Part shown: in pieces, positions 34,625-47,000 of the stretch
Layout of the letters: every line of letters starts with the position of its first letter
Position numbering within the stretch: the first letter of the stretch is position 1
Origin: Verticillium longisporum
Lineage: Eukaryota > Ascomycota > Sordariomycetes > Glomerellales > Plectosphaerellaceae
Length of the DNA: 64,000 bases
Direction of reading: 5' to 3'
Assembly (NCBI GenBank): GCA_019188255.1
Contig: JAETXT010000011.1
Span: 1,302,001 to 1,366,000, forward strand
The notes under the pieces: model-generated
Told to the model about the DNA's origin: nothing
The model's database searches: none
What the model saw: only the letters and a program-made list of their open reading frames with translations
Program-made: the position numbers and the translations under genes

Positions 34625-37600
34625 CGCCGGACGGAAAGTGTGACTGTCTGATGGCCGTCTTTTCGTTTTGAATTCGGGGAGCTTGATATTCAGCCCTAAC
34701 ACATTTACTCTCCAACCTCGAAAAAAAGCGCGGGCGGCCGATCTTCGCGACCGTGGCCCCTTAATAGACCAAGTTATCACTTTGTGCGTCGTATCGAACT
34801 TGGCTCAAAGCTTAGGAAGTAGAAGATGGGGTCGAAAGTGTCACGAGGCTTCTCGTGAGCTGCGCCCATCGGTAAACAGACAATCAAGTGTAGACAAAGA
34901 ACAAGGCTTTCCCTGAGTCGATGCTTTCACAATATCTTCCCACTAGAACGGGAGTTGTGAGGTAATGATCCATTTGTCTCATATTTGTGAATGAAAGAGA
35001 GCACAACTTATCAACTGAGATGGTTTGCTTAGAGACATAGTTCTCGGCGCATCCCATCGCATGAGAGGCTAACAATGCCGATACAATGTTGGCACGAGAC
35101 ACAATCTGTTGGCTTGTTTCACGCAGCAAAATATGGGTAAGGCCGCCTACATTTAGATAGAGCTAGAATTGACGCCTGGTGTTATCGTGACGCTGTTCGA
35201 CAACATCAACGTCATTCCAATTTCTTCGACGGAATCGTCAAAGCTACCAGAGGAGACCAACAAGTCAACGAGGAGTCTGACGAGAATATCATTACTGCAG
35301 GACCTCTCCCCTAGAGACGTACTTGGGAGGTAGTCCAGTGAATGGACCGGAGGTTGCTCCAGCCGAATCACTCAGCCTGATGGTGGCCAGCTAAGATTTA
35401 CTTGTGATGGGCTTGCACTAGGCTAAAGAGGAGAAAGGACAGCCGGTGGCTGGATTGCCAGCAGTGCTTCCGCAGAAGCTGTGTATCAACATGACTTGTC
35501 AACCCTGAAGTAAACGAGGCAGCGGCCCATGTCATCGGTAAATCTTAGGACGAACGACTGCCAGCCATGATGGCTCTCCGACACGGAATTGCCTTCGGAA
35601 CAACCACATGGCATGAATTAGCAAGGGCTGTGAACAGATGATTGCCACGTGAAAACCCGGCATGCGACGAGGTCACTGGGCTAGCCTACTTCGTGATGTT
35701 ATGCCCGCATAACATGCCGTCGACTATGCCCACAGGGCTAGCTCTTCGTCAACCAACATTGTGGCTTGCTGAACAGTCGGTCCAGCCTAGTTTGGCAGGC
35801 CGAGAAGGGGGGAAAGAGAGGCTTTTGCCAAAGGCTAAATGAACCCTGATAATACAGGAAGCGCACGGGCAGAATTCTTGTCGTAGAACAGCTTGGGTAA
35901 GGTTGGCAAGCGATGAGCTGTCTTGGCAGGCAGAGGAACGCTACATCTGGCATTGGTCGCCGCGCATGCATACCCCTCCGATGATCAATGGCGAGCTACA
36001 TTGTCACAACACCTGTCGTGCTTCTGATTGACGTGACTCGCGGTCTGGAGGCTCAGTGTGTGACGCAGGATCTGAGTCTCCATGTCCGACGGCACGGCGA
36101 CCACCCGCTTGAAGAGGCTGGGATACTGCAGGGTCGGTTCAGCACTGTGCTCTGATGGCCGCAAGCCGGGCGAGCATCGTCCTCGCCTTGTCGACTCATG
36201 AGAGACTAAGGTACTGCCTGCCAGATCGTGTCCCGAACCGAAGTCCAGGCTAGATTGCAGTGCCGTATGAGGGGGGAGGGGTTCCTCCAAGCAAATATCA
36301 CAAATGGCTGTAAGGAAGATCGGGAATCTCGTCGCGTACCTGAGATAAAAGTTCGGTAGTGATCAATAGTGGGCTAGGAAAAGGGGGTGTTCCGTCATGT
36401 CTTGGAGCTTGGGGATCGAAGAAATGAAGCACAGGATTCTGGCCCTCAAAGTATGCAGGTACGGCAAGGGAAAGGAGGCAGTCGTTGGTCGTTAGCTGCT
36501 GACGACAGAACCTGCCTTCGTGATTCGATCAGGTACGTACCCACTATGTCCAGGGTCGGGTACGGTAAGGTAAGGCAGGTGCAGGTGGGTAAGTACCAAG
36601 CAGGGCAGCTACCTCCTGGATCGCCTTCACAATGGTCGGGAAAGGACCTACCAAAGGTACCTGGTAGGGAGGGACTGAGGGCTGGCCACACCTCCACTTT
36701 CCCCAGCTTGCCCAGACTCAGCTCCATGCCCAGACCTCCCAATTGCCAGGCACAACCTTGGACCCCGCAGCATCTTCCCTGTTCCCAGTCTCCCCCGTCC
36801 ACCACATCAGCCTGCTTCCGTCTTTTACCAGGTAAACTTCTGGTTGGGCACCACACCCTCTCCAGCTCAGAAACACTGACGAGCCGAACCCTGGAGGCCA
36901 AAGGTGATAGCGTCTCGACGTGCAACCCGCTGGGGCCCGGGACGGCAACTCGGACTCAGTTCACGGCAAAAGGATGTAGATGGGTCTGTCTGTTGGTGCC
37001 TCGACGAACTCATCCCGTCTCATCGCCGCCTGCGCCGCCTGTGGCGTTCGGCCTAGGCGACTTTTAATCAACGTTCACCCATGGTTAGCGAGTACGCATG
37101 GATTCTCTTCCTTGCACACAAGGTCTAGCAGAAGAACGAGTCTGGCAAGGCGAAAACCCTTCGGCGTCCTCCCCAACGTGGCCAATGGCTGGCTTGATTC
37201 CCAAAAACACAGTCGCATCACAGCCAGCCACTCGTCGAGCAATCAGACGACGCAAGCGAAGGCCCAAGCAAGATAGCTGCATCAGCGACACCATTCCGGC
37301 CATCTCAAACAACCCGGCACAACCGCTAGCCAGCCGTGGCGTCCTCCACGTGGACGAAGCAACCCAAGTCTGGCCCCGATCCCCCTTTCAGGACTGTCCT
37401 CCGTCTGAGGTCTGGACTTGCGTGACGGCGAGGTCGTCTGAACTGGTTAAGTGTTTGTTCGCCCAGACACCTCGCAGTTTTCCCTCGGTCACGACAACAA
37501 CTCGCTGCCTGTCGTAACTGTTACACGGGCAGCCGAATTTGTCACTCGTGTCGCACTGTTGTCACCGCTTCCGGAGGGTCATTCACTCTCCCGACTCACG

Positions 37601-39112
37601 CTTGGCTTCAAGGCTTTTGGGAGCGACCGAGCGGCAGGTTTCTCGTCGTCGTGGATTCGACGCGGCTTCAGTCTGGGGCCATCGGCGCATACGGCATTCT
37701 TCCTTGGTTGCGTCTTCCTCACTGCACTTCAGATATTAACCTGAAGCACCATGACCAACTCTAAATGAGGAATCCGAGAGCAACACGGAGTGGCCGTACC
37801 AACCAAGCAGTTGGCTGGTCATTGCACATGACTGGCACCATGTTGCGTGGCTTGACGGGGGTATTACGCCCCGGCTCGTGCGCTGAAGAAACCAGCGACA
37901 CTAGGCAGGCATCCTCCTCGCTCGAGTTGCGATTTCTTCTGTCCACCATGGCCGCTACGATCAGCGGTAGGCACTAGGCCAAATCTTTCAGGAGATCAGT
38001 GGTGGGTTTCCCACCATGGCTGTTCAGAGATGCTTACCCGGAGAACATTTCATCGTGTAATCACTGGTACAAGATGCATAGGGTCATCGTCTCGTGCCCG
38101 CGACCCCACACTAACTCAACCCAGCAGATCCCACCATCCTGACGATTTCGTGGCTAGGAGGGCTTGTCATCCACACGACGCATCACATAAAGCAGTTTGT
38201 TGCGGTTCGTTTCTTGGCATATTCCACTTCATATTCTGTGGCAATGGTTCGTGGCTGTACTATCCCGGGACAATAGCAACCCTCGGTGGAACGGAGCTTG
38301 AACCCTGCCAGCCACATACATGTGCATCCCATGCCGTGCCATGCGTTGCCCCAGGACGGATAAGTCCCCAAACGGACGCTCGAATGGCCCTTGTCCTTGC
38401 AGGACAACGGCAGGATCACTCCTCTATCCAGACAAACCGACCCCTCACCCCAGTTTCCTTCCTTGACTCTGGCACCCCGGACACCACCAGCAATGCTCCC
38501 CTAATGTTGACGCATGGGCCAGGCCAAGAAAGGAGGGCTCATGTCGTATTATCCTCCTGCCCAGGCGTAGTTCATTCTGATGGCCGATTCGACTTGATTC
38601 GTGTGTCCTGTCCTGTTCCGTTGCCGGATTATTCCATCATATCTGCGCGTTGGGTCATCTTTTCTCGATCATCTGAGCCTATCTCTTTATGTTTGTCCAA
38701 GTCCATCCATCCACGCGATGAGACCTGTCCATCCCGACCGACCCCCTTTTTTTTTTTTGATTGATCGAGCAACTGATCTTCTTCGTCTGTGAGTGATCAG
38801 CAGCCATACCCGCAACTTTACTCGGGGATCCGCTTCACCAACCTAACGACGCCTGGACGCTTACGGAGTCCGATCGCCCAGTCACACCCTCGCTCTTTCC
38901 ACAAGCTGGCTCACGGGCCTGTCAGCTTTGGTATATCAGCCAGCTCACCCCGGAGGCTCGGCCAGTGCACAACTTGGGGGGAAGTCAGCTTAGATTTCGT
39001 CCGTATTCGAGCAGAAACCGTGGCGCCGACTAGCTACCTGCATTCCCCTGGCTAGTCATCGCGTTTCTTCTTCGATCGCATGCGTTCGTTCGAGCATTCA
39101 CCAACAGCCACA
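34625..39112. other. Gene-free stretch, 4.5 kb
   Basis: No supportable gene. Frames of up to 245 codons on the plus strand (36387-37067, 38030-38764) are Pro/Ser-rich without domain or splice support. Several AGGTA/TACCT elements cluster at about 36530-36670. The last ~600 bp are pyrimidine-rich with a T run near 38750 and probably form the promoter and leader of the GPCR gene. Confidence 0.55.
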
Positions 39113-40589
39113 ATGAACACTGCGAGGAAGGTTAACTTGGGCGAGGAGACGCTGGATGCTCTCAGTATTGTCGAGCGTGTCTGCTCCATCCTTTCTCTCT
39201 TGGGATGTCTATTCATCATAGTCACCTTTTGCTGCTCAAAAGCATTCCACAAACCCATCAACCGGCTGGTATTCTATGCCTCCTTCGGTAATGGTATTAC
39301 CAACATCGGAACGCTGATGGCCAGGTCATACATCGGGTCGCCCGACTCACCTGGTTGTCAACTGCAAGCATTCCTCATTCAGATGTCGGTTCTTTGCCTG
39401 TCCTTCGTATATTGTGTTTGTGATTCTAATTGGAACTAGGTTCATGCCCGCAGATGCTTTCTGGACACTGGCCATGGCCGTCAACGTGTATCTGACTTTC
39501 TACTACAAGTTTGACGCCGAAAGGCTGCGGCGGATGGAAATCCCATACATGATTTGTTGCTATGGCATTCCATTAATCCCAGCCATGACCTACATCTTTG
39601 TCAGGAACGACAACGGCGACAGGGTTTATGGTAACGCAACACTGTGGTGCTGGGTCACCAGGCAGTGGGAAATCTGGCGCATCTTGACTTTCTACGGCCC
39701 TGTGTGGTTTGTTCCCCTCACTCACTGTTCGGCAATGTGACACCTATCTAACATGACTTACAGGCTGGTCATTCTTATCACGTTCTTCATCTACATCCGC
39801 ACTGGAGGCGATATTTACCGCAAGCGTAAACAACTTCAGGATTTCAGCTCTCACGACGCCGAAGGCCTCGCCAACTTTAACGAAATGTTTGCGTCGATGA
39901 AGACAACTGAAGTACGCATCACGCACGAAGTCATTGTCGAGCAACCTCAAGGGGCTATTGGTTTGGTGCCCATGGAACGACGGGATTCGGCCCTTGGAAC
40001 CACGGCACCGCGAATGCCCAACACGGACGCCTACTCGGTCAGCATCACGGCCAACGGTCCTCATCCGCGCGATAGCCAAGGCGACATTGTGCTGCCTGTC
40101 CAGAGCAACTCAGAAGGCGCCGCCCGCCCAGCGACAGCAGCACCCAATGCGCGCCGCCGCACATACGAGAAGAACAATGCAGCGTGGACGTATGCCAAGT
40201 GCGCCATTCTGTTCTTTACAGCACTCCTTATCACCTGGATTCCCTCGAGCGCGAACCGTGTCTACTCGGTTGTTCACGGTCACCGGTCGTCGACAGTGCT
40301 CGAGTACATGAGTGCCTTTGTCCTGCCGCTGCAGGGGTTTTGGAACGCGCTGATCTACATGGTCACGTCGTGGAAGGCGTGCCAGCTCTTCTGGGAAGAC
40401 GTGCGGAGCCTGGGCCGTCGGAGCAACAGGATCAGCAGTAACGGCTTCGTCCGCGGCGAGCAGTTCAAGCTGGGTGGTCGGGATCGTGGAGCCAAGATGA
40501 AATATGAGACGGAAAGCATGACGGAACTGGCGCACAGCGAGCCGAGCAGGCCGGAGTCGAGCGAAAACCAACGGATGTCGAGAGTATGA
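39113..40589 (+). CDS. cAMP-receptor-like seven-helix GPCR
   Basis: Three exons, 39113-39384, 39440-39706 and 39764-40589 (454 aa). Introns are 55 bp (unusual donor GTCGGT, acceptor CTAG) and 57 bp (GTTTGT...CAG); both restore the family sequence. The start at 39113 has the context CACAATG, better than the in-frame ATG at 39080. Seven membrane segments fit the Dictyostelium cAR-like fungal class: TM1 ~20-42, TM2 ~49-71, TM3 ~92-113 (FMPADAFWTLAMAVNVYLTFYY), TM4 ~125-145, TM5 ~170-191, TM6 ~323-348, TM7 ~359-381. C82 and C161 can form the usual extracellular disulfide. The third cytoplasmic loop is long (about 130 residues). Such receptors couple to heterotrimeric G proteins at the plasma membrane, often in carbon or stress sensing; the ligand is unknown. 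Confidence 0.92.
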
Positions 40590-42034
40590 GCGAACAGAAG
40601 GAAACACACAATGATGGGAGGCATATATTCAATTTACTGGGTTCTAAAGGTTGCGGCGTTGGTTTATACCCGTTATTGACGTCAGTACGGTGGGCAACAG
40701 GGGATGGGGAGGACCGAGAGCCTTGTAAAATCACGATCGGAGTAAATCGGTCATTTTTCATTGTTTCAACAAGGCCTGTCCGTCTGCACCTCGGCGATTG
40801 TGATCAAATGACGGCAAACGTGCCTGAGGAGATGACTTGGCTGACGACCCCTTGCCCCAGAGTGGGCCATGCTTGCTTCTGCATCGGAGCTTTCGAACGC
40901 TTCCTTCCTCTGTGGCAGTCAAGAGGCGTTGCCGACTTTGTGTGTGTGTGTGTGTGAAATCGGCATTCAAGGCCCTGCGACAGCGGACGAGAGGATTTCG
41001 GTAACAATTCAGATACCAACCGCCGGCCTACTTTGACCGATTTCCGGCGCCCCTGATCGACAGGTCTCAAAAAGCAGCCGGAACTCATCCCCTACGCGCC
41101 AATGCAATCCCCATCACACTGTCGCGTCGACGGACCCAAACTCTCACGACTCAGGGGACGAAAGGAAGGGGGATGGGGGGCGGGAGGGTCAAAGCGCGGA
41201 TAGGCGAGGCGACTGCTACCCCGCGACTCCACCTGTCAAAGGTGCCACTTGTTTCTGAGGTTACTTTGCGTGTGTTGACTGGTTCATGATCGTCTTGGTA
41301 TCGTCAAGGGCTCTTGAACGGCCAATTCAATGGCGCGCATCGTCCCTCATGTCAGATGCGAGTCGTTGGTTGATGGCGGAACAGGCAGGAAATGTTGAGG
41401 CTTCGGGATTCCGGCAGAGGCGTGGCGCGGCGGGAAGCCATTGCATCGTGCCTTGGTCCCTTCCATTTCTCATTAACAGCCACCCTCTCTGTACGGGGCC
41501 AAAAGGCAGTGAAGACGTAGGAAAGGAGTGTCTTGGAGTGAAGAGTCCCCGGGCACCGAATGAGAAGATATGCCACACTGACAGAGCCCCCCGACCCGAA
41601 TTATCCGTCTCGACACATGGCAAGAGCTGCTCGGGTGAGACAGCCGTACTCACCGTGAAATCCAGAGCATTTTTGACATGTCACCAGAATCAGGGGCGCC
41701 GCTGACTCCACTATAGCTTGGGGGCTGCGACGGTCCGGATCTGAACAGCCATTGTAACCGCACTTCAGCAAGTTTGACATTTTGATCATAGTTTAGCTAT
41801 TAGACATAAAACATGGTTGTTGCGGGCCATGGAGGGATCTTAAAGGTCCCAGCGCGCAGGTACGGTAACATCAGCCGCTACCGCATCAGGTCGGGATGTG
41901 GAGACCAGACATCGTTGCGGCCTTCAGTATCCTTCACAGGGGTATATGGGCTCGACCCACGCAACTCTTACAAACCCCTATTGTGACCCAACGATTGCGT
42001 GGTTGAGTCAAACCCGATCAGCAGTCAATCACAA
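40590..42034. other. Convergent intergenic region
   Basis: Between the 3' ends of the GPCR gene (plus) and the methyltransferase-like gene (minus). A short TG run lies near 40940-40957. No gene or RNA recognised. Confidence 0.55.
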
Positions 42035-44057
42035 CTACACATCCTTGACAGCCTCTATCACACAGTACTCCCAGGATGTCCGCATCTGCTGGCACTCTTG
42101 CACAATCGCAGGGTCATCCCACCACCAGCCGTCCGCCGCGATGTAATTACCCCAAACGTCCATCCACAACAGCCGTCCCACGAGGCTGCGTAGCTCTTGC
42201 TTGACAGACCTTTCAGACCGTCTCAGCCCCTCGGCCTCAACCCCTTCAGGATCAGTCGACGCAACGGCGAGGAACTTCACCGTGGTGATGGTACTGCCCT
42301 CAGCACGAAGCGAAGCATCTGCCAGCCAGATGGGGAAAAGCTTGCTCGGATTCATACAACGAAAGTTGCGCTCAAGATTGAAAAGGAGATGCTCGTCGAG
42401 CCACGCTCGAAGCAGGGGACCCAACGTCATAGTAGAAGGTAACGGGTCGATGAGCGTCAAATGAAATGTACCACCCATTGATAGACAACGGTGAACGCTC
42501 TTGAGTATGGCTGGAACATCAGGGGATGGAACCAGAGACGGAAGACTAAGTGAGTAGACGGCGCCAAACAGGCCAGGGCCCACGGGGAATGTCGATGGCG
42601 AGATGGCTGGCACCGCAACAGGGTGAATATTGGGGAACAGCCTATGCGACAGTGGTGTGGGCGACATATGGTAGATGTTCTTAGTGTAGTGGAGAGCAGC
42701 CAGGTATGACGTTGTCGCTAGTCTCCGTCAGCTCATATCCAATGATTCAGAAGAAGATTTTGTCAACCTTGAGACTCGTATAGAGCTAGCACCTTCTTGG
42801 CCTTGGCAGCAGTAATCTTCCATGGAACGTGCCTCGCAGGGTCAATGTCAACGGGCTTGTCAAGGTTGTCAAGAGACGAGAGCATCCATCGTTTCTTCTC
42901 CATCTCAAGCTCTTTGTATAAGTTGGCTTCGTCTGACACACCCCATGATTCTGTCAAACGCACAAGTCGGATCTCTGGACTTGCGACGGCCATGCTTTTG
43001 ACCTCTCGCTGGACACCGCTCAAGTTAAGCGACAGCGACAGTCCTTCCTCGGCTTCTGTGGGGTCTTCCATGATATCCTCAAACGTGGAGGCCCGAGTCT
43101 CTGGTGAAGGCACGCAATCCCAAGCGTCAGGAGGTTTCCACGCATCAGGATTGTTGGGTTTGAACTTGGATGTCCAGGACGGAACACGCGCAATAGATAT
43201 TTTTGAGGGTGGCGAGAACTGTCCGGGAAACAGACTGATTGGTGTGTCTGCGTTCATCGAGATACTGGTACTTCGCAAGCTTAGCGGGGCTCATACGTAT
43301 CACAAGATGAGTAGGTTTCTCGGAGAACACTCACAGTGTAGCTGGTGACCGAGGAGGTGTCGGAGGAGCTTCTCTGACGGGATCTGCGGAGATCCTGACC
43401 ACTGACACGACACCTGTAATATCATCTCCACAAGTTCGTGGGCTGACGGTAACTTTGGTGTCCTTTGTGATGAAGGATGAAGGGCCAAGTGTTTGAATAT
43501 AGTGCGTCGTCTTGGTGGTCGAATCAGCCATAGATGTAGTACTTGGTGAGGCCGGTGGAAGTGACGTATCAGTCCATCTCGAAAACACAGAGTCAAGAAG
43601 ACCTGAACATATGAGCTGCATGAAAACTATCTGTGTTTTAGTAAAACATACCTCTGGTTGACGACCCCGGGGAGTCGTGGAGTGACTCCGTAAGTTGAGG
43701 CGTCGATGGATCTGCCGAGGAAGAGAAAGCCACAGGAGCTGCCAGAAGATCCGAAGTGGGGGGTGATGCGGCAGTAGAAGGAGTCGAAGACAGACAAGAG
43801 ACGCGTCGTAATTTGCTATCGTCAGTGGAGCTCGCCAGTGTCGGTGCAGACGACTCAGGTTTCGGGGTGGTGCTTCTTTTCGAGCTCTTAGATCCAAAGA
43901 AGCCGAAGGTCCTACTCTCCGAGGGGGAGACGCTGCGGGTAGAGACGGATCTTGTAGTGGCTCGGTCCTTATCCTTTTGTTCTTTCTGTATCGCTTTCCT
44001 CTCACGGTGTTCCCGCCGTGACTCCTTGTCAGGATCTGTCCATACCACTTCCCACAT
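42035..44057 (-). CDS. Methyltransferase-like protein of unknown function
   Basis: Four exons on the minus strand: 44057-43652, 43602-43335, 43264-42768 and 42717-42035 (617 aa). Introns are 49, 70 and 50 bp; the second has alternative AAG/CAG acceptors six bases apart. The first ~140 residues are Ser/Thr-rich and disordered after a charged start (MWEVVWTDPDKESRREHRER). The C-terminal ~240 residues resemble a class I methyltransferase core: FPVGPGLFGAVYSLSLP aligns with the usual FPDNSFDVV region and VHRCLSMGGTFHLTLIDPLP with the motif before strand 5. No Gly-rich SAM motif I is visible ahead of it. It may be a non-catalytic relative. The frames join cleanly. A start upstream at 44273 is open but lacks support. 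Confidence 0.78.
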
Positions 44058-47000
44058 GGTGCCGATCGAGGTGAGGACTACTGCGAATAGAGCTCTGAAA
44101 GCTTCGGAAGGCAGATAGAGATGGTGAGTGAAGCTTGGTGCTGTTGATGGGCAGACGATTGAATTAGTTCTTAGAGGGTTACAGACTCTTGGCTTCCAGT
44201 GTTGGTTTCCGTAGAGCTGCTGGTATAAATGTGTGTTGGAAAGCGGTTGTATCTGTCTGCAGAGGCGCTGCAATGCCCCGGAAAGTAAGAGTTTGGCGAT
44301 TTAATGATCCTTGTACATACGGTTGTGTAGGCGGTAAGTACAGCAGAAACGAGGCTGGAACCGGTGCCTGCCTTGGATATAAAATGCTCAGGTATGGGCG
44401 GTTGTCGAAAAAAGTAGGGTGCCGCCGTCAGTATTGAAAAGAACAGATTGAAATGCTGTTGACAGGACCAACTGGGGCGCGTTGGGGTGGAACAAAAGCT
44501 CGCTGGTGACATACATTCCCTCCCCAGCAACGAGCGAAGGCACCTTGCAGGGGACGGGAGTCAGTTGAACAGTCGATGCAGAAGACCGAGAGTGCTAGTC
44601 GTTGCTCAGACTACAGCTTGGGTCGGGCGACACCGGCAGATGGAGAGGATGAAGATGCGTAGGTCGGGATAAGAGCTGCGAGTAGAAGACGGAGAGGTTT
44701 GCCGCAACATGTGTTGGAGATGACTGTCGAGGAAGAAAGCAGGAAGAGAGGGGATGAGGGGATGTTTCGCCGAAGAAGAACGCCACCAGTGTATCAGAGC
44801 CTGTGACAATGCCCGTTATGGACTATTGCGGCAGGAGCAGCGGAGGGTTTGGATATCGCAAAGGGCGGAAGAGGGGCAGTAAGGAAGGTACGGACTAGGT
44901 AGGTAGGTATGGAAGGAGCGCCGGTGATGCCCAAGGCGATGATTGACGAAGACTACTGTGAATGCTAGCCTCTTTATCGACCCATAGCTACGGAGTCAGT
45001 GCTGAGTTTCTATGTCTATTCAATTGCTGCCTTAGCAGTAAATCGACAGGAAGCTAATCACCATGGAGAGGGTGTCGAAGTTCGCATGCGGTGTGTGTCG
45101 CGGCACAATATGGAAGTAAAGAGCTTTCTCAGTGCCATGTGTGCCTGGCTGACCTCCGCGTGCAAACAAGTTGAACGGTGTCCTACCGTTCGTTGGCCTC
45201 AGGAACATGCAACAAGCCAAGGGGTAGTGACCTTCTTCCAGTTGAAACTCGATCAACTTGACCAATAGCCTACCGACGTCTTCGCAGTCTCACGCCAAAG
45301 TGTATTTCCATTGCCTCTCCCACACGCTGTTGGGCTTTGGGGGGGGGGGGGAGTGAATGTAAGTGCGACGTCGACCATGCCATGCTATGCCGCAGCCAGT
45401 GGATGGTCTTTGCACAAGACCGAATACCTCTGTAGCTGGAGCACCCTGCCCGATCCAGCTTAAGCACCTTGTTGCGTCACCATCACGACCCCGGGCCCAT
45501 GGTCGAGACGGCCGGCCATGTCCGTCAATCTGACCTGCTGTCTCTTGATATATGACCCGACTTGTCCTGCGTGAGACCAAGGTGTTGATTGGCCCCACAA
45601 GAATGCATGAAGCGACTCGCAACCTTGGGAACCAATATCAGCGGTGGCGAGGGGTCTCAGGCGGTCCTGTCGTGCTTCTATATGTGAAGTATGAAGGACA
45701 GTGTTCAGGCACCCAGAGAGTAAGTAATCATATATCGTCCAGGATACTCAGTATAGAATCGTGCGAATCTCTACTCCAGGGGATACATTCATATGGCACT
45801 AGCCTTCGAAATGCACCACATCAATCGAGTGGCACCACAGGCCCATGACGGACAGTAGAGCAGGCGTCGACATACACCTGTCCCTTCCTTGCTGAGTTGA
45901 GCAGGCGGCACTAGAGATCCGGCTCCCTTGCTCACCTGTATATGTCCGGCTTCAGATTGACACCGACCGTGCTCGCACAGATGGTTTGAGAACCTTCTGT
46001 CAGCACACCTACCGACTTCGAAGGGAAGGCATGAAGAAGCTCAGCCTTCTCCTAGCCGTGGGCCAGGCAAAGACCCTTTGACATGTTTATGGAGTAAGTG
46101 CACCAACTGCGGGACACTTGGGTCACGCCTCTGTATGGCGACTGGAGTTGACCCATAGAGGCGCCTGTCGACTCTTCAGACTGTCGCCTGCAATGCAAGC
46201 AACATCACGGGAAGGACGACCAATCGCGCGGAGAATTAATTCTAGCCAGTCTCGAGTCACATGCGGTAACGATCGAAACGGACGGAGTTGTTTGCTCGTC
46301 CTGGTTTCGAGGAAACTGCAGGCTGCCTTCCGCGTTGCCAAGCTGTCCTATGAGCGGCAGACAACCAGCTTGACTAGTCGGACCAGGTGGGAGCGGGTCA
46401 TACCTAGGTAGGCATCTCCATCGACGGGCTCGCTGCCCATAACAGAAACGTAACCGATTTTGTTTTTGCCCAGCCTTATCCACCGGAGCCGTGCTGATGA
46501 CGCAAGACCTTGAGACAACAGAATTGGTGGCAGTCGGCGTGGCTTATAGATGAGGGAGCTGAAGATCGTTCAAAGCTCACTTTGGACCCCGCGACGGTAG
46601 GCTTGATTGGCAGGGCCACGACGAAGAACTCGCTTGGAAGCCGCTGAGTTCCCATACAGAGGATTCCGAATGAATTTCCTTGAGATCGCAGAAGCTTCAG
46701 GCATCATTCTACCTGCCCAGGCAAGAACAGACCGAAGGGAGTTTATGGAGGTCCAAATCACTGCATGGATGATTGTGTACGGATACCCAAGAGATCGTGA
46801 TGGGTTTTTTTTCTTTCTTTTTCTTTTGGAAATACCTGTGTGTGTTCTCAACGATGGAGTAAGGTATGGGATGTTCCGGATCTGATGGGCATGGCAGTCT
46901 GGGCGAGAAGGTAAAGATGAAGTTGGCAAGCCACTGGCACGTGGTAGCGCCCCCCACTGAAGTTACAGTGGCAATTGCCTCTCTTAGGTCCCCTATGTCA

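Noticed and set aside
36387..37067. 226-codon plus-strand frame
   Set aside because: No domain, Pro/Ser-rich, spans AGGTA motif clusters typical of intergenic DNA; no start or splice support.
38030..38764. 244-codon plus-strand frame upstream of the GPCR
   Set aside because: Pyrimidine-rich promoter/leader composition, ends in a Phe run from the T tract; no domain.
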